A stretch of 33,618 nucleotides of DNA from a virus. Shown in pieces: positions 8,411 through 16,900 of the stretch. The position numbers and the translations under genes were made by a program. Position 1 is the first letter of the stretch. Each line of letters begins with the position of its first letter. The DNA lies in the IMG/VR virus record IMGVR_UViG_3300027734_000198, positions 1-33,618 of that record; one strand, 5' to 3'. Under the pieces are notes generated by a model that searched no databases, was not told the DNA's origin, and was given only the letters and a program-made list of their open reading frames with translations.

Positions 8411-9455
8411 TTACAAGGGCGCGGCGATTGAGCAGGGCGCAGCCAATGTTGAATCTGCAAGGGCTACGGCAAAACTGTCTAACCCCAATATTTATACACC
8501 TTACGGCACTCAATTAGTAAGCTATGACGGCGATGTTCCAACTGTTCGCCAAACTCTTACACCGACCGCACAAAAGACTTTAGAGGCTCAGCAAGGCGTT
8601 GATCTTTCATTGTCAAATCTTGCACAAAAAGGTACAGGCATTGCGTCTAATGTGCTTGATAAGCCGTTCAGCTTTGGTGGGCCTGATGTTCAGACTTCAT
8701 TAGATTTAAGCAATGTGGCAAAGATGCCAATCAATGCTGGCGTGACAGGCCAAGAAGCCATCATGTCAAGGCTTGAGCCATCTTTGGCAAAACAAAGGGT
8801 GAGCACAGAAACCCAATTGATCAATCAGGGGTTGCGACCAGGCACAGAGGCTTACGACAACGCCATTCAACTTCTTGGTCAGCAAGAGACAGATGCTAGA
8901 ACGCAAGCGGTTTTACAGGGCCTTAATCTTGATATTGGCGCAAATGCTCAAGGATATAACCAAGCGTTGCAAACCGGTCAATTTGGCAATACTGCCCAAC
9001 AACAAGCGTTAGCGCAAGCAATTCAAAGTCGCCAGATGCCATTGAATGAAATCAATGCGCTGATGAGTAGTTCACAAATTGAAAACCCTCAATTTGGGGC
9101 TTACTCTGGCGCTAACGTAGCACCCGCACCAATATTTGCAGGCACACAAGCGCAAGGGGCATTTGATGCCAACAAGTACAACCAACAAGTATCCCAAGCC
9201 AATGCAGCGACCGCAGGACTGTATTCGTTGGGTGGCGCGGCTTTGGGTGCGCCTAAAGGCACGTTTTCTGACCGCAGATTGAAATCAAACATTGTCAGGC
9301 TTGGTACTCACCCAATTGGTGTTGGTATTTACGAATACGACATATTTGGCGGTCGCCAGATTGGTGTGATGGCTCAAGAGCTGATGGAAGTGATGCCAGA
9401 TGCGGTGCAAGAGCACCCAAGCGGATATTTGATGGTTGATTACGGGAGACTTTGA
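8376..9455 (+). CDS. Internal virion/tail protein with C-terminal S74 chaperone domain
   Basis: A 359-residue protein. Residues 1 to about 290 are Q/A/N-rich and helical (QALQTGQFGNTAQQQALAQ), like podoviral ejection or tail-needle proteins. Residues 296-359 form a compact intramolecular-chaperone (peptidase S74, endosialidase-tail type) domain: FSDRRLKSNIVRLG with its Ser and Lys, GIYEYDIFGGRQIGVMAQEL, and VMPDAVQEHPSGYLMVDYGRL. In that family the domain folds a trimer and is usually cut off by Ser-Lys chemistry just before it. A GGGGA site precedes the ATG. The combination of an ejection-type body with an S74 domain is noteworthy; a trimeric fibre-like protein is the alternative. Confidence 0.75.
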   Translation: MGKKTAAPPTPDYKGAAIEQGAANVESARATAKLSNPNIYTPYGTQLVSYDGDVPTVRQTLTPTAQKTLEAQQGVDLSLSNLAQKGTGIASNVLDKPFSFGGPDVQTSLDLSNVAKMPINAGVTGQEAIMSRLEPSLAKQRVSTETQLINQGLRPGTEAYDNAIQLLGQQETDARTQAVLQGLNLDIGANAQGYNQALQTGQFGNTAQQQALAQAIQSRQMPLNEINALMSSSQIENPQFGAYSGANVAPAPIFAGTQAQGAFDANKYNQQVSQANAATAGLYSLGGAALGAPKGTFSDRRLKSNIVRLGTHPIGVGIYEYDIFGGRQIGVMAQELMEVMPDAVQEHPSGYLMVDYGRL

Positions 9456-10510
9456 TGCCAGCAATTAATTTAAGCCCTTTAACCGCCGAACAAGAATCGC
9501 TTGACCGCCGCCGCAAGATGGCAGAGGCAATGCAACAGCAAGCAATTTTGCCCATTGAGATGCCTACCGTGCCAGGCGCAAAGGTTAGCCCTTTGCAAGG
9601 TTTTGCAAAGCTATTGCAAGGCTACATTGCTGGCAAAAATCTTGAAAAAGCCGAGCAAGAAAAGAAACAGTACGAAACCGACACAATGGGCGACTTTGCT
9701 AAGATTTTGAGAAATACTGGCAAATATGAAACCATACCGGGTACGCCCGCTGTGCCTGAGCAAACTACCAGCACAATCGAGCCAAACATTGCTAATCAAA
9801 ATTTGCAGGCGGTTGCAGCAAGACAAATGATCCGTGACCCCAATGCGCCTATCAGCCCATTTGAAAGACAAATTGGCGAAGATGAAAGAGCGCAAATTAG
9901 TCAATTGCCATTGGAATCTACGCAAACAATGGTAACGCCTGCGGTTGCGGGAACGCCTGACAGACAAATACCTTTGTTGTCCCCTGAGTTACTTAGCGAC
10001 CCAAACTTTATGAAGACCAGCTCAGGTCGCATGATGTTGGCGCAGGCTTTGATGCAACAACAAGCACAACAGCAAGCAAAAGCTGAAAAGGCTTTAGAAA
10101 TTAAAAGTCGCAACCCAGAAGAAGATTTGTACAGAACGGTTGATGGAAAAGTTGAAATTGTGTCACCGGGCAAGCCTAAAGCAATATTGCCAAAATGGGA
10201 AAAATCAAGCAAGTTTGATGCTAATGGGCAAGAGATTATGGGTTGGGTAAATACCAATGCGGCTGATATTCCCGCATCATTTGTACAAGGCGCAGTAAAA
10301 CCTGCAATGACAGATGCACAACGATTAGAAGCAGAGTTAAAACTTTATGCAACTGACGTTGAAGCAGAAAAAGCTAAAGACGTAGGACGCATACCTCCTA
10401 CATTTACGCGGTTGCCTAAAGGTGTTCCGATTGGTGCGAAACGAACTGGCGAGACTCCTGACGGCAAAGTAGTTTTTGAGTTAAACGGCAAAAAGTATGT
10501 GGGGGAATAA
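9455..10510 (+). CDS. Internal virion (ejection-type) protein
   Basis: A 351-residue soluble protein rich in Gln, Ala, Pro and Lys. It starts MPAINLSPLTAEQESLDRRR, contains amphipathic helices (AKLLQGYIAGKNLEKAEQEK) and a glutamine-rich stretch (MLAQALMQQQAQQQAKAEKA), and ends in a small beta unit (GETPDGKVVFELNGKKYVGE). The ATG overlaps the previous stop as TGATG, with GGAG upstream. These features and the place between tail and fibre genes match internal virion proteins that are ejected with the DNA. No lytic transglycosylase motif is visible. Function is inferred. Confidence 0.6.
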   Translation: MPAINLSPLTAEQESLDRRRKMAEAMQQQAILPIEMPTVPGAKVSPLQGFAKLLQGYIAGKNLEKAEQEKKQYETDTMGDFAKILRNTGKYETIPGTPAVPEQTTSTIEPNIANQNLQAVAARQMIRDPNAPISPFERQIGEDERAQISQLPLESTQTMVTPAVAGTPDRQIPLLSPELLSDPNFMKTSSGRMMLAQALMQQQAQQQAKAEKALEIKSRNPEEDLYRTVDGKVEIVSPGKPKAILPKWEKSSKFDANGQEIMGWVNTNAADIPASFVQGAVKPAMTDAQRLEAELKLYATDVEAEKAKDVGRIPPTFTRLPKGVPIGAKRTGETPDGKVVFELNGKKYVGE

Positions 10511-11328
10511 TGGCTGAATACACTGGTGAAGTAATTTACGATGCCCCGCAAGGTAAACCCAAGCCTGTAGTTAACCCTGCATTGGTGAATGCGTTAGTGC
10601 CGCCCGCTGTTGTGCCAAAGGCGGCTTCAGTGCCTGCGTTGTCGCCACAAGATCAAAGAGCATTTGACTTAGCGGAAGTTAAAAGAAAAGCTGATGTGCA
10701 AGCAAAAATTGCTGAAGAAAATCGAGCTACAGCGCGAAAAATAGAAGAAGAAAAAAGAGCAAAAGCAACAAAACTAGAAGAAGAAAAAGCCAAAGAAGCA
10801 AATCCAATAAGCTCTTTAACTGAAGGAGAACGTAAAGCTGGCACGTTATTGCAAAGAATGCAATCTTCTTCAAAACAATTGCAAGACGTTCTTGCAAAAT
10901 ATCCTGATGCTGCAAAACCAGAATATTTGTCAAGTTTTGTGCAAGGTTTTAGTGAGCCTGCTGCTAACTTAATAAGGTCAACGCCTCGCCAACAAATAGA
11001 AACGGCACAAAAAGATATTGTGGATGCGGCTTTAACGGCCTCTACTGGGGCTTCATATACCGCACAACAATTTAAGGAATTTAAAGAATTTCTTTTTCCG
11101 CAAATTGGGGATGATCCACCCACCATAAAAGACAAACAAAAACGGTTAGAAACTGCCATTGAATCAGTACGGCTTCAATCTGGTCGTGCCGCCAAACTTG
11201 TTCCAGACGTAAAAACTGGCAACAATCCACCAGCAGGCGCACCGGCTGATGTCAAGCAAGCAAAAGATGGCAAATGGTATTCGCCTGATCCAGCAAGAAA
11301 AGGCAAATACTTACAGTGGGGAGATTGA
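10510..11328 (+). CDS. Internal virion protein with long charged coiled coil
   Basis: A 272-residue protein that begins after a TAATG overlap with the previous gene. Residues about 50-100 are a highly charged coiled coil (RKADVQAKIAEENRATARK, then EEEKRAKATKLEEEKAKEA). A helical middle (ERKAGTLLQRMQSSSKQLQD, ARKYPDAAKPEYLSS-like segments) follows, and the C-terminus carries KQAKDGKWYSPDPARKGKYL, a short beta-hairpin motif I associate with phage ejection proteins. It has no signal peptide or membrane segment. It is probably part of the core ejected into the host; the role is inferred from context. Confidence 0.58.
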   Translation: MAEYTGEVIYDAPQGKPKPVVNPALVNALVPPAVVPKAASVPALSPQDQRAFDLAEVKRKADVQAKIAEENRATARKIEEEKRAKATKLEEEKAKEANPISSLTEGERKAGTLLQRMQSSSKQLQDVLAKYPDAAKPEYLSSFVQGFSEPAANLIRSTPRQQIETAQKDIVDAALTASTGASYTAQQFKEFKEFLFPQIGDDPPTIKDKQKRLETAIESVRLQSGRAAKLVPDVKTGNNPPAGAPADVKQAKDGKWYSPDPARKGKYLQWGD

Positions 11329-11329
11329 G

Positions 11330-12913
11330 ATGGCTGGCAAACCTGTTGAATTTGACCCATTTGCAGCTCAACCAAAGCCGGTTGATGTTGATCCATTTGC
11401 GCCTAAAAAACGGTCTTGGATGGATGTGCCTGGCGAGGCTCTAAGCAACATACCCCAAAGTGCAAAAAATTTAGCTATGGGGCTTTATGACGTAGTTACA
11501 GACCCCATTCAAGCCGTAAGAGGCGCGGGCGAACTAATAGTAGGCGGCACACAAAAATTGATGGGTGATCCTTTGTTTCAAATTCCTGCTTTGCGTGAAG
11601 CAGAGCAAAATGTGCAACAAAGGGGCAAAGCTGCATTACAGGCGGGCAAAGAATTTGTCGGTCAAAGATATGGTGGTGAAGAACAATTAAAAGGCACACT
11701 TGCAACAGACCCTGTGGGCGCTGCGGCTGATCTATCGTTGTTGTTTACTGGTGGCGCTGGCTTGGCATCAAAAACGCCTATGCTGTCAAGAGCTGCACCA
11801 ACATTAAGAACAGCGGCAAACATAACTGATCCATTATATTTGGCAGGCAAAACTGCTGGCAAAACTTATGACCTGACAAGCGGTTTGGTTAAGTCTGGTC
11901 TTGGAATGAAGACAGGCGTAGGAACAGAAGCAATTGAGCAAGCGGTGCAAGCGGGTCGCCAAGGAAACACGACATTTCTAGAAAATATGCGCGGTGATGT
12001 ACCGATAACCAATGTACTTGATGACGCACAAGCCAATCTTGCCCAAATGAATTTGAACAAGCAAAAAGATTACCGTTCTGGAATGGTTGACATCAAGAAC
12101 GATAAATCTGTGCTTGACTTTAAAGGCATTGATCAATCCTTGCAAAATGCTCAAAGCAAAGTGTCTTATAAAGGAAAAATTATAGATAAAATTGCGGTTG
12201 AAACTGTTGAAAAAATGCGAGCCAAAATTGATGATTGGAAAAACTCTGATCCTGCTGAGTACCACACGCCAGAGGGTCTTGACAATCTAAAGCAAAGCCT
12301 TTGGGAAGATTTTGGCAAGTTAGGCAAAGACGAAAAATTAGCTTATTCCGCTGGCAAACAAATTTATGATTCTGTAAAAAACGAGATCAGCAAACAAGCA
12401 CCAACTTACGCAAAGGTGATGAAAGAATACACCGATGCAAGCGAGCTGACCAAAGAAATTGAACGAGCTTTGTCGCTTGGACAAACCGCATCTGCTGATA
12501 CGGCAATTCGTAAACTTCAGTCATTGATGCGTAACAACGTAAACACAAATTACGGTCAACGACTCAATCTTGCCCAACAGTTAGAAAGCGCTGGCGGTAG
12601 AGATTTGATGCCTGCATTAGCTGGTCAAGCGTTAAGCAGCAAATTGCCAAGAGGTTTGCAAAGCGCTACCAATATTCCATCTGCTTATTTGGCATATGGT
12701 GCTGGCGGGCCAGCGTTAGCAACGCTTGATCTGTTGGCTTCATCTCCTAGATTGGTGGGTGAAACTTCATACAAATATGGTCAACTTGCAAATGCTTTGA
12801 CACAAGGTCAGCAAGCGGTTTCCAAGGCCATACCTATGACGGCAAAACAAGCTAGATTGGCGGCTCTTTTAGGCGCACAATCTAATCCATACGCAATTGG
12901 GGGACAGAAATGA
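11330..12913 (+). CDS. Large internal virion (ejection-type) protein
   Basis: A 527-residue protein. ATG 11330 is chosen because a GGGGAG site lies just before it and the sequence then begins AGKPVEFDPFAAQPKPVDVD, a Pro-rich leader; the frame runs open to 11249 but overlaps the previous gene there. Long Ala/Gly-rich amphipathic segments (DPVGAAADLSLLFTGGAGLA, PSAYLAYGAGGPALATLDLL) could insert in membranes, and the middle has charged helices (KLGKDEKLAYSAGKQIYDSV). This agrees with podoviral core proteins that form a conduit through the cell envelope. No enzymatic domain is seen. Confidence 0.6.
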   Translation: MAGKPVEFDPFAAQPKPVDVDPFAPKKRSWMDVPGEALSNIPQSAKNLAMGLYDVVTDPIQAVRGAGELIVGGTQKLMGDPLFQIPALREAEQNVQQRGKAALQAGKEFVGQRYGGEEQLKGTLATDPVGAAADLSLLFTGGAGLASKTPMLSRAAPTLRTAANITDPLYLAGKTAGKTYDLTSGLVKSGLGMKTGVGTEAIEQAVQAGRQGNTTFLENMRGDVPITNVLDDAQANLAQMNLNKQKDYRSGMVDIKNDKSVLDFKGIDQSLQNAQSKVSYKGKIIDKIAVETVEKMRAKIDDWKNSDPAEYHTPEGLDNLKQSLWEDFGKLGKDEKLAYSAGKQIYDSVKNEISKQAPTYAKVMKEYTDASELTKEIERALSLGQTASADTAIRKLQSLMRNNVNTNYGQRLNLAQQLESAGGRDLMPALAGQALSSKLPRGLQSATNIPSAYLAYGAGGPALATLDLLASSPRLVGETSYKYGQLANALTQGQQAVSKAIPMTAKQARLAALLGAQSNPYAIGGQK

Positions 12914-13896
12914 GTTACAACGGTAGCGGCACATTCCAAATAAACACTTCTGGGCAACCAGTAGTTGCAGGCACGGTCATATCCTCGACCGCCTTTAACG
13001 CCCTTACAGCGGACTTGGCAACAGGTCTGTCCACGGCTATCACAAAGGACGGTCAGACCACTACAACGGCTCGCATACCGTTTGCGGCAGGTATTAACTC
13101 AAGCCTAACCACAGACTCATCTAGCACCACCACAGGGTCAATTATTACGGCGGGTGGTGTGGGTATAGCTAAAGCGCTGTATGTGGGTACAACGGCTAAT
13201 TTTGCAGGCGTAGTGACGTTAACTGCCCAGCCAATTCTTTCTAGCTTGACAGCCTCTAAGCCTGTGTTTACTGACGCATCTAAGGGTTTGGTATCCACGG
13301 GTACTTTGGGCGCTGATCAAGGCGGTACAGGGGTTGCAAACAATGCGGCAATGACTGTTACAGGCTCTGGAAACTTTGCTTACACAAGGACTTTGACAGG
13401 CGTTACAAACGTCACTTTTCCCACTACTGGAACATTGGCAACGCTTGCGGGTACAGAAACACTAACTGGCAAAACTCTTACTAGCCCAATAATTACTAAT
13501 CCTTTGATTACTGAGATTAGAGAAACAGCGACTGTTTCAGCAACAGCAGCCACAGGAACAATCCAATTTGATGCGCTGACCCAAGTCGTTCTATATTACA
13601 CAACTGCTTCATCAGGTAACTTCACGGTCAATTTCAGAGGCAATGTAAGCACATCTTTGGATAGCGTGATGTCCACAGGACAGTCTTTGTCGGCTACCTT
13701 TTTGGTAACCAATACTGGAACGGCTTATTACAACTCTGCTGTAACAATTGACGGCAACAGCGTTACTCCCAAGTGGCAAGGTGGCTCTGCACCGACAAGT
13801 GGCAATGCAAGCTCGATTGATAGCTACACCTATGTGATTATCAAAACAGGGTCTGCCACATTCACCGTTTTAGCTTCTGTAACCAAGTTCGCATAA
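12910..13896 (+). CDS. Tail fibre/appendage protein
   Basis: A 328-residue Thr/Ser/Gly/Ala-rich protein. It begins SYNGSGTFQINTSGQPVVAG, a conserved phage fibre start, then has FNALTADLATGLSTAITKDGQ, an attachment-type segment. The middle carries the GTLGADQGGTGVANN and FPTTGTLATLAGTETLTGKT motifs common in phage fibres. The C-terminal 130 residues are beta-rich (VVLYYTTASSGNFTVNFRGN) and are likely the tip domain. A GGGGGA site precedes the ATG, which overlaps the previous stop. It probably forms a trimeric fibre that carries or accompanies the adhesin encoded next. Confidence 0.78.
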   Translation: MSYNGSGTFQINTSGQPVVAGTVISSTAFNALTADLATGLSTAITKDGQTTTTARIPFAAGINSSLTTDSSSTTTGSIITAGGVGIAKALYVGTTANFAGVVTLTAQPILSSLTASKPVFTDASKGLVSTGTLGADQGGTGVANNAAMTVTGSGNFAYTRTLTGVTNVTFPTTGTLATLAGTETLTGKTLTSPIITNPLITEIRETATVSATAATGTIQFDALTQVVLYYTTASSGNFTVNFRGNVSTSLDSVMSTGQSLSATFLVTNTGTAYYNSAVTIDGNSVTPKWQGGSAPTSGNASSIDSYTYVIIKTGSATFTVLASVTKFA

Positions 13897-13906
13897 GGAC
13901 ACGCAG

Positions 13907-16387
13907 ATGCCACGTTTATCCAAAATTGGTGCTGCTGCACTAGCCGCCTTTGGGTGGACAGGACTGCAATCGGTTACTGCTAGTTACCTTGTAGTGGCTG
14001 GTGGAGGTGGCGGTGGTCATACATTTGGCGGCGGTGGTGGCGCTGGCGGATTACTATCAGGCACAACAGTTTTAACTCCAACTTTGTCCTACACCATTAC
14101 TGTAGGCGCTGGCGGTACGGCAGTAACAAGCAGTAGAGGAAATAATGGTAGTGATTCTGTTTTTAACAGCATTACAGCCACTGGAGGCGGTGGCGGTGGT
14201 GATAGTACAAGCACAACTGGTAAATCAGGCGGTTCAGGCGGTGGGGGTGCATATTATTTAGGTGCTGGTGGAAGCGGAACTGTCGGTCAAGGTAACAGTG
14301 GTGGCGCTAACCAAGGTACTAACGGTGTCGGTGGCGGCGGTGGTGGTGCTGGTGCGGTTGGTGCAAGCACAGGTACACCCGGCTCCGCAGGTGCAGGCGG
14401 TATTGGTTCAACATCTTCTATAACTGGAACATCTACTTACTATGCTGGCGGTGGTGGTGGTAGTGGAAATACTGGGTCAGTAGCCGCTGGTGGTCTTGGT
14501 GGAGGCGGTGCAGGTGGTATTAATGCGGCGGGAACTGCTGGAACTGCTAATACTGGTGGCGGTGGCGGCGGTGGCACTACTGGTGGCGCACAAGGCGGCT
14601 CAGGTGTCGTAATCATTTCATACACAAGCGCAACACAATTATTTGGTGGTGGAACTGTTACCCAATCAGGCGGTAACTTCATTCACACATTCACATCTTC
14701 TGGCGCACTTAGCCCTTTGTCATCTATAACAGCAAGTTACTTGGTAGTGGCTGGCGGTGGCGGTGGTGGTCGTTCAGAAAACTCAGCCAGCGGTGATGGC
14801 GGCGGTGGCGGTGGCGCTGGCGGCTATCGCACAGCCACAGCAATAATTGATTCCAACTCAATTTATACAGTTACTGTTGGCGGTGGTGGTGCTGGGTCAA
14901 CTTCTGTTGCCGCAAAAGGCGTTAACGGTTCTGATTCTGCTTTTTTTGCTGTCACTTCAGCTGGTGGCGGTGGTGGCGGCTCAGACAACGCCAATACAAA
15001 TATCAACAATGGTGCTGATGGTGGTTCTGGCGGCGGTGCAGCTAGTTTTTTCCAAACCGCAACAACTGGAGGTGCGTCAAGCCCTGTTACCTCTCCAGTT
15101 CAAGGTTTTGCTGGTGGCAGTCTTGCCGCCCCTGCAAGTCCATCGGGTGCAAGAGCTGGTGCTGGTGGCGGTGGTTCTTCACAAGCGGGAAATACCAAAA
15201 ACGCAAACATTGGCGGTGCGGGCGGTAACGGTACTGCTAATAGTATTTCTGGTTCATCAATTACTTACGCTGGCGGTGGTGGCGGTGGTGGTGGTGGCGA
15301 CAATGCTCAAGCGGGGGGCGCTGGAGGAACAGGTGGCGGTGGCGCTGGCGGCACAATAAATACCAATGGAACTGCGGGTACTGTCAATTTGGGTGGTGGT
15401 GGTGGCGGTGGTGGCCCGTCATCAGGAACGGGCGGTGCAGGCGGTTCAGGCGTAGTCATCATCTCTTACGCTGGCTCACAAGCATTTACTGGCGGCACAG
15501 TCACATCTTCTGGTGGCAACACTATTCACACATTTACTTCTAGCGGGTCTTTAACTGGTGGATTTGTTGAATATTTAGTTGTTGCTGGTGGTGGTGGTGG
15601 CGGTGGCAATGGCGGTGGCGGTGGCGGTGCTGGTGGTTTTAGAACAGGCACTACTACTTTAATAAAAGGCACTTCCTACACAGTCACAATAGGTGGAGGA
15701 GGCACTGCTGGGACGGGAGTTCCGGGAACTAATGGCGCAAAAGGTTCTGATTCAGTATTTAGCACCATTACATCTACTGGCGGTGGTTACGGCGCACAGA
15801 TTGCATTCCAAGGCGGCTCTGGTGGTAGCGGCGGCGGGTCTGGTAAAGACTCTAACGTATCTGGTGGTTCGGGTAATACTCCAAGCACTAGCCCATCTCA
15901 AGGAAATAACGGAGGTTCTGTACCTGGAAGCGGTAATATTGGCGCATCTGGCGGTGGTGGTGCTAGTGCAGTTGGCGCTAATGGAGGCGGCACTCCCGGT
16001 GCTGAAGTTGGTGGAAATGGCGGCGCTGGCACGGCAAGCAGCATAACTGGAAGTAGCGTCACCTATGCTGGAGGTGGTGGTGGAGCAGTCAATACTACTG
16101 GTTTGTCAACGCCCGGGCTTGGTGGTGCAGGCGGTGGTGGCAATGCTTCTGTTAATGGCACTTCTGCTGGCTCCGCAGGCACAGCCAATAGGGGTGGCGG
16201 TGGTGGCGGTGGTGATTATGCTTCTCTAGGCACGGCTCAAGCAGGCGGCGCTGGTGGTTCTGGCGTAGTCATTCTTTCCATTCCAACAGTCAACTACTCA
16301 GGCACAACCACAGGCTCACCCACAGTCACAACCAGCGGAACAAGAACAATTCTGACCTATAACAGTTCAGGCTCATACACGGCATAA
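13907..16387 (+). CDS. Three-module glycine-rich adhesin/tail protein
   Basis: An 826-residue protein. A short N-terminal helix (SKIGAAALAAFGWTG) is followed by three tandem copies, about 250-280 residues each, of a module that opens with YLVVAGGGGGG, runs through poly-glycine blocks broken by SITGSS.TYAGGGGG segments, and closes with GGSGVVIISY then a beta-hairpin like GGNTIHTFTSSGSL. The extreme C-terminus is VTTSGTRTILTYNSSGSYTA. Related glycine-rich domains in phage adhesins form packed polyglycine-II helices with variable receptor loops at the tip. Its place directly after a fibre gene supports receptor binding. The many overlapping open frames here come from the GGN-rich base composition. 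Confidence 0.82.
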   Translation: MPRLSKIGAAALAAFGWTGLQSVTASYLVVAGGGGGGHTFGGGGGAGGLLSGTTVLTPTLSYTITVGAGGTAVTSSRGNNGSDSVFNSITATGGGGGGDSTSTTGKSGGSGGGGAYYLGAGGSGTVGQGNSGGANQGTNGVGGGGGGAGAVGASTGTPGSAGAGGIGSTSSITGTSTYYAGGGGGSGNTGSVAAGGLGGGGAGGINAAGTAGTANTGGGGGGGTTGGAQGGSGVVIISYTSATQLFGGGTVTQSGGNFIHTFTSSGALSPLSSITASYLVVAGGGGGGRSENSASGDGGGGGGAGGYRTATAIIDSNSIYTVTVGGGGAGSTSVAAKGVNGSDSAFFAVTSAGGGGGGSDNANTNINNGADGGSGGGAASFFQTATTGGASSPVTSPVQGFAGGSLAAPASPSGARAGAGGGGSSQAGNTKNANIGGAGGNGTANSISGSSITYAGGGGGGGGGDNAQAGGAGGTGGGGAGGTINTNGTAGTVNLGGGGGGGGPSSGTGGAGGSGVVIISYAGSQAFTGGTVTSSGGNTIHTFTSSGSLTGGFVEYLVVAGGGGGGGNGGGGGGAGGFRTGTTTLIKGTSYTVTIGGGGTAGTGVPGTNGAKGSDSVFSTITSTGGGYGAQIAFQGGSGGSGGGSGKDSNVSGGSGNTPSTSPSQGNNGGSVPGSGNIGASGGGGASAVGANGGGTPGAEVGGNGGAGTASSITGSSVTYAGGGGGAVNTTGLSTPGLGGAGGGGNASVNGTSAGSAGTANRGGGGGGGDYASLGTAQAGGAGGSGVVILSIPTVNYSGTTTGSPTVTTSGTRTILTYNSSGSYTA
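13979..16387 (+). repeat. Three tandem coding modules of the glycine-rich adhesin
   Basis: Modules begin at 13979, 14732 and 15569, each with a codon run for (A/E)(S/Y)..LVVAGGGGGG. They are 753, 837 and 819 bases long, and the closing GGSGVVI and HTFTSSG blocks recur at matching places. Synonymous codons and loop lengths differ among copies, so the duplication is not recent or has diverged under selection. Confidence 0.8.
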
Positions 16388-16397
16388 GGAGAAACAA

Positions 16398-16739
16398 ATG
16401 TCACACTTTGCAAAAGTAGAAAATGGAATAGTAGTCAACGTCATTGTTGCCGAACAAGATGTCATCGACTCTGGCATCTTTGGGCACGGTTGGGTACAAA
16501 CCAGCTACAACACACACGGTGGTCAACACCCAGAGGGCAGACCTTTGCGTAAGAATTATGCTGGCATTGGTTATACCTATGACTTAGGCCGTGATGCGTT
16601 CATACCGCCACAACCGTATCCATCATGGATTATGAGTGAGGAAACTTGCCTATGGTCTGCGCCAACTCCAATGCCTATTGATGACAATCGTTATTCTTGG
16701 GATGAGCCAACATTGGCATGGATTGAGGTGGCAGTATGA
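16398..16739 (+). CDS. Conserved tail-associated protein
   Basis: A 113-residue soluble protein that starts SHFAKVENGIVVNVIVAEQD and contains WVQTSYNTHGGQHPEGRPLR, KNYAGIGYTYDLGRDAFIPP and aromatic-rich SWIMSEETCLWSAP and YSWDEPTLAWIEV. The same pattern (FAKVENGIV..VIVAEQ with NYA.IGYTYD) is widespread next to tail fibres in environmental phages, including T4-like marine phages. It is likely a structural or fibre-associated component; its exact role is unknown. AAGGAG precedes the ATG, and the stop overlaps the next ATG (ATGA). Confidence 0.7.
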   Translation: MSHFAKVENGIVVNVIVAEQDVIDSGIFGHGWVQTSYNTHGGQHPEGRPLRKNYAGIGYTYDLGRDAFIPPQPYPSWIMSEETCLWSAPTPMPIDDNRYSWDEPTLAWIEVAV

Positions 16740-16891
16740 CACCCGTTGAAGCCCGATTAGACACGCACGAACAGGTGTGCGAGTTCCGCTACGACAGCAT
16801 TAACGCCCGTTTAAAGCGCATTGAGCAGATTTTGATAGGGTCATGTGCCGCCATCATTGGTATGCTGTTGACGCTTGTTTTAAAGCTCTAG
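16736..16891 (+). CDS. XhlA-like small membrane protein (lysis region)
   Basis: A 51-residue protein starting at the ATGA overlap. Residues 1-30 are an amphipathic charged helix (MTPVEARLDTHEQVCEFRYD, then NARLKRIEQ), and residues 32-51 are one membrane span (LIGSCAAIIGMLLTLVLKL). This layout matches haemolysin XhlA-type phage proteins, which sit in the inner membrane and aid holin-driven lysis. The gene ends in TAG, and the same frame stays open after it into the next gene, so read-through would fuse the two. It is too short to assign with certainty. Confidence 0.65.
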   Translation: MTPVEARLDTHEQVCEFRYDSINARLKRIEQILIGSCAAIIGMLLTLVLKL

Positions 16892-16900
16892 GAACGTGAA

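Noticed and set aside
14440-16046. Long overlapping frames in the glycine-rich gene (14847-15359 and 15693-16046 plus, 14440-14682 minus)
   Set aside because: Their leucine/valine/alanine-rich or proline-rich products are the expected out-of-frame readings of GGN-rich glycine codons, and they lack independent ribosome sites.
16889-16891. UAG recoding across the phage
   Set aside because: TAG serves as a true stop at 17429-17431 and 18915-18917, where translation beyond would run into out-of-place sequence, so genome-wide reassignment is not supported; only local read-through remains possible.
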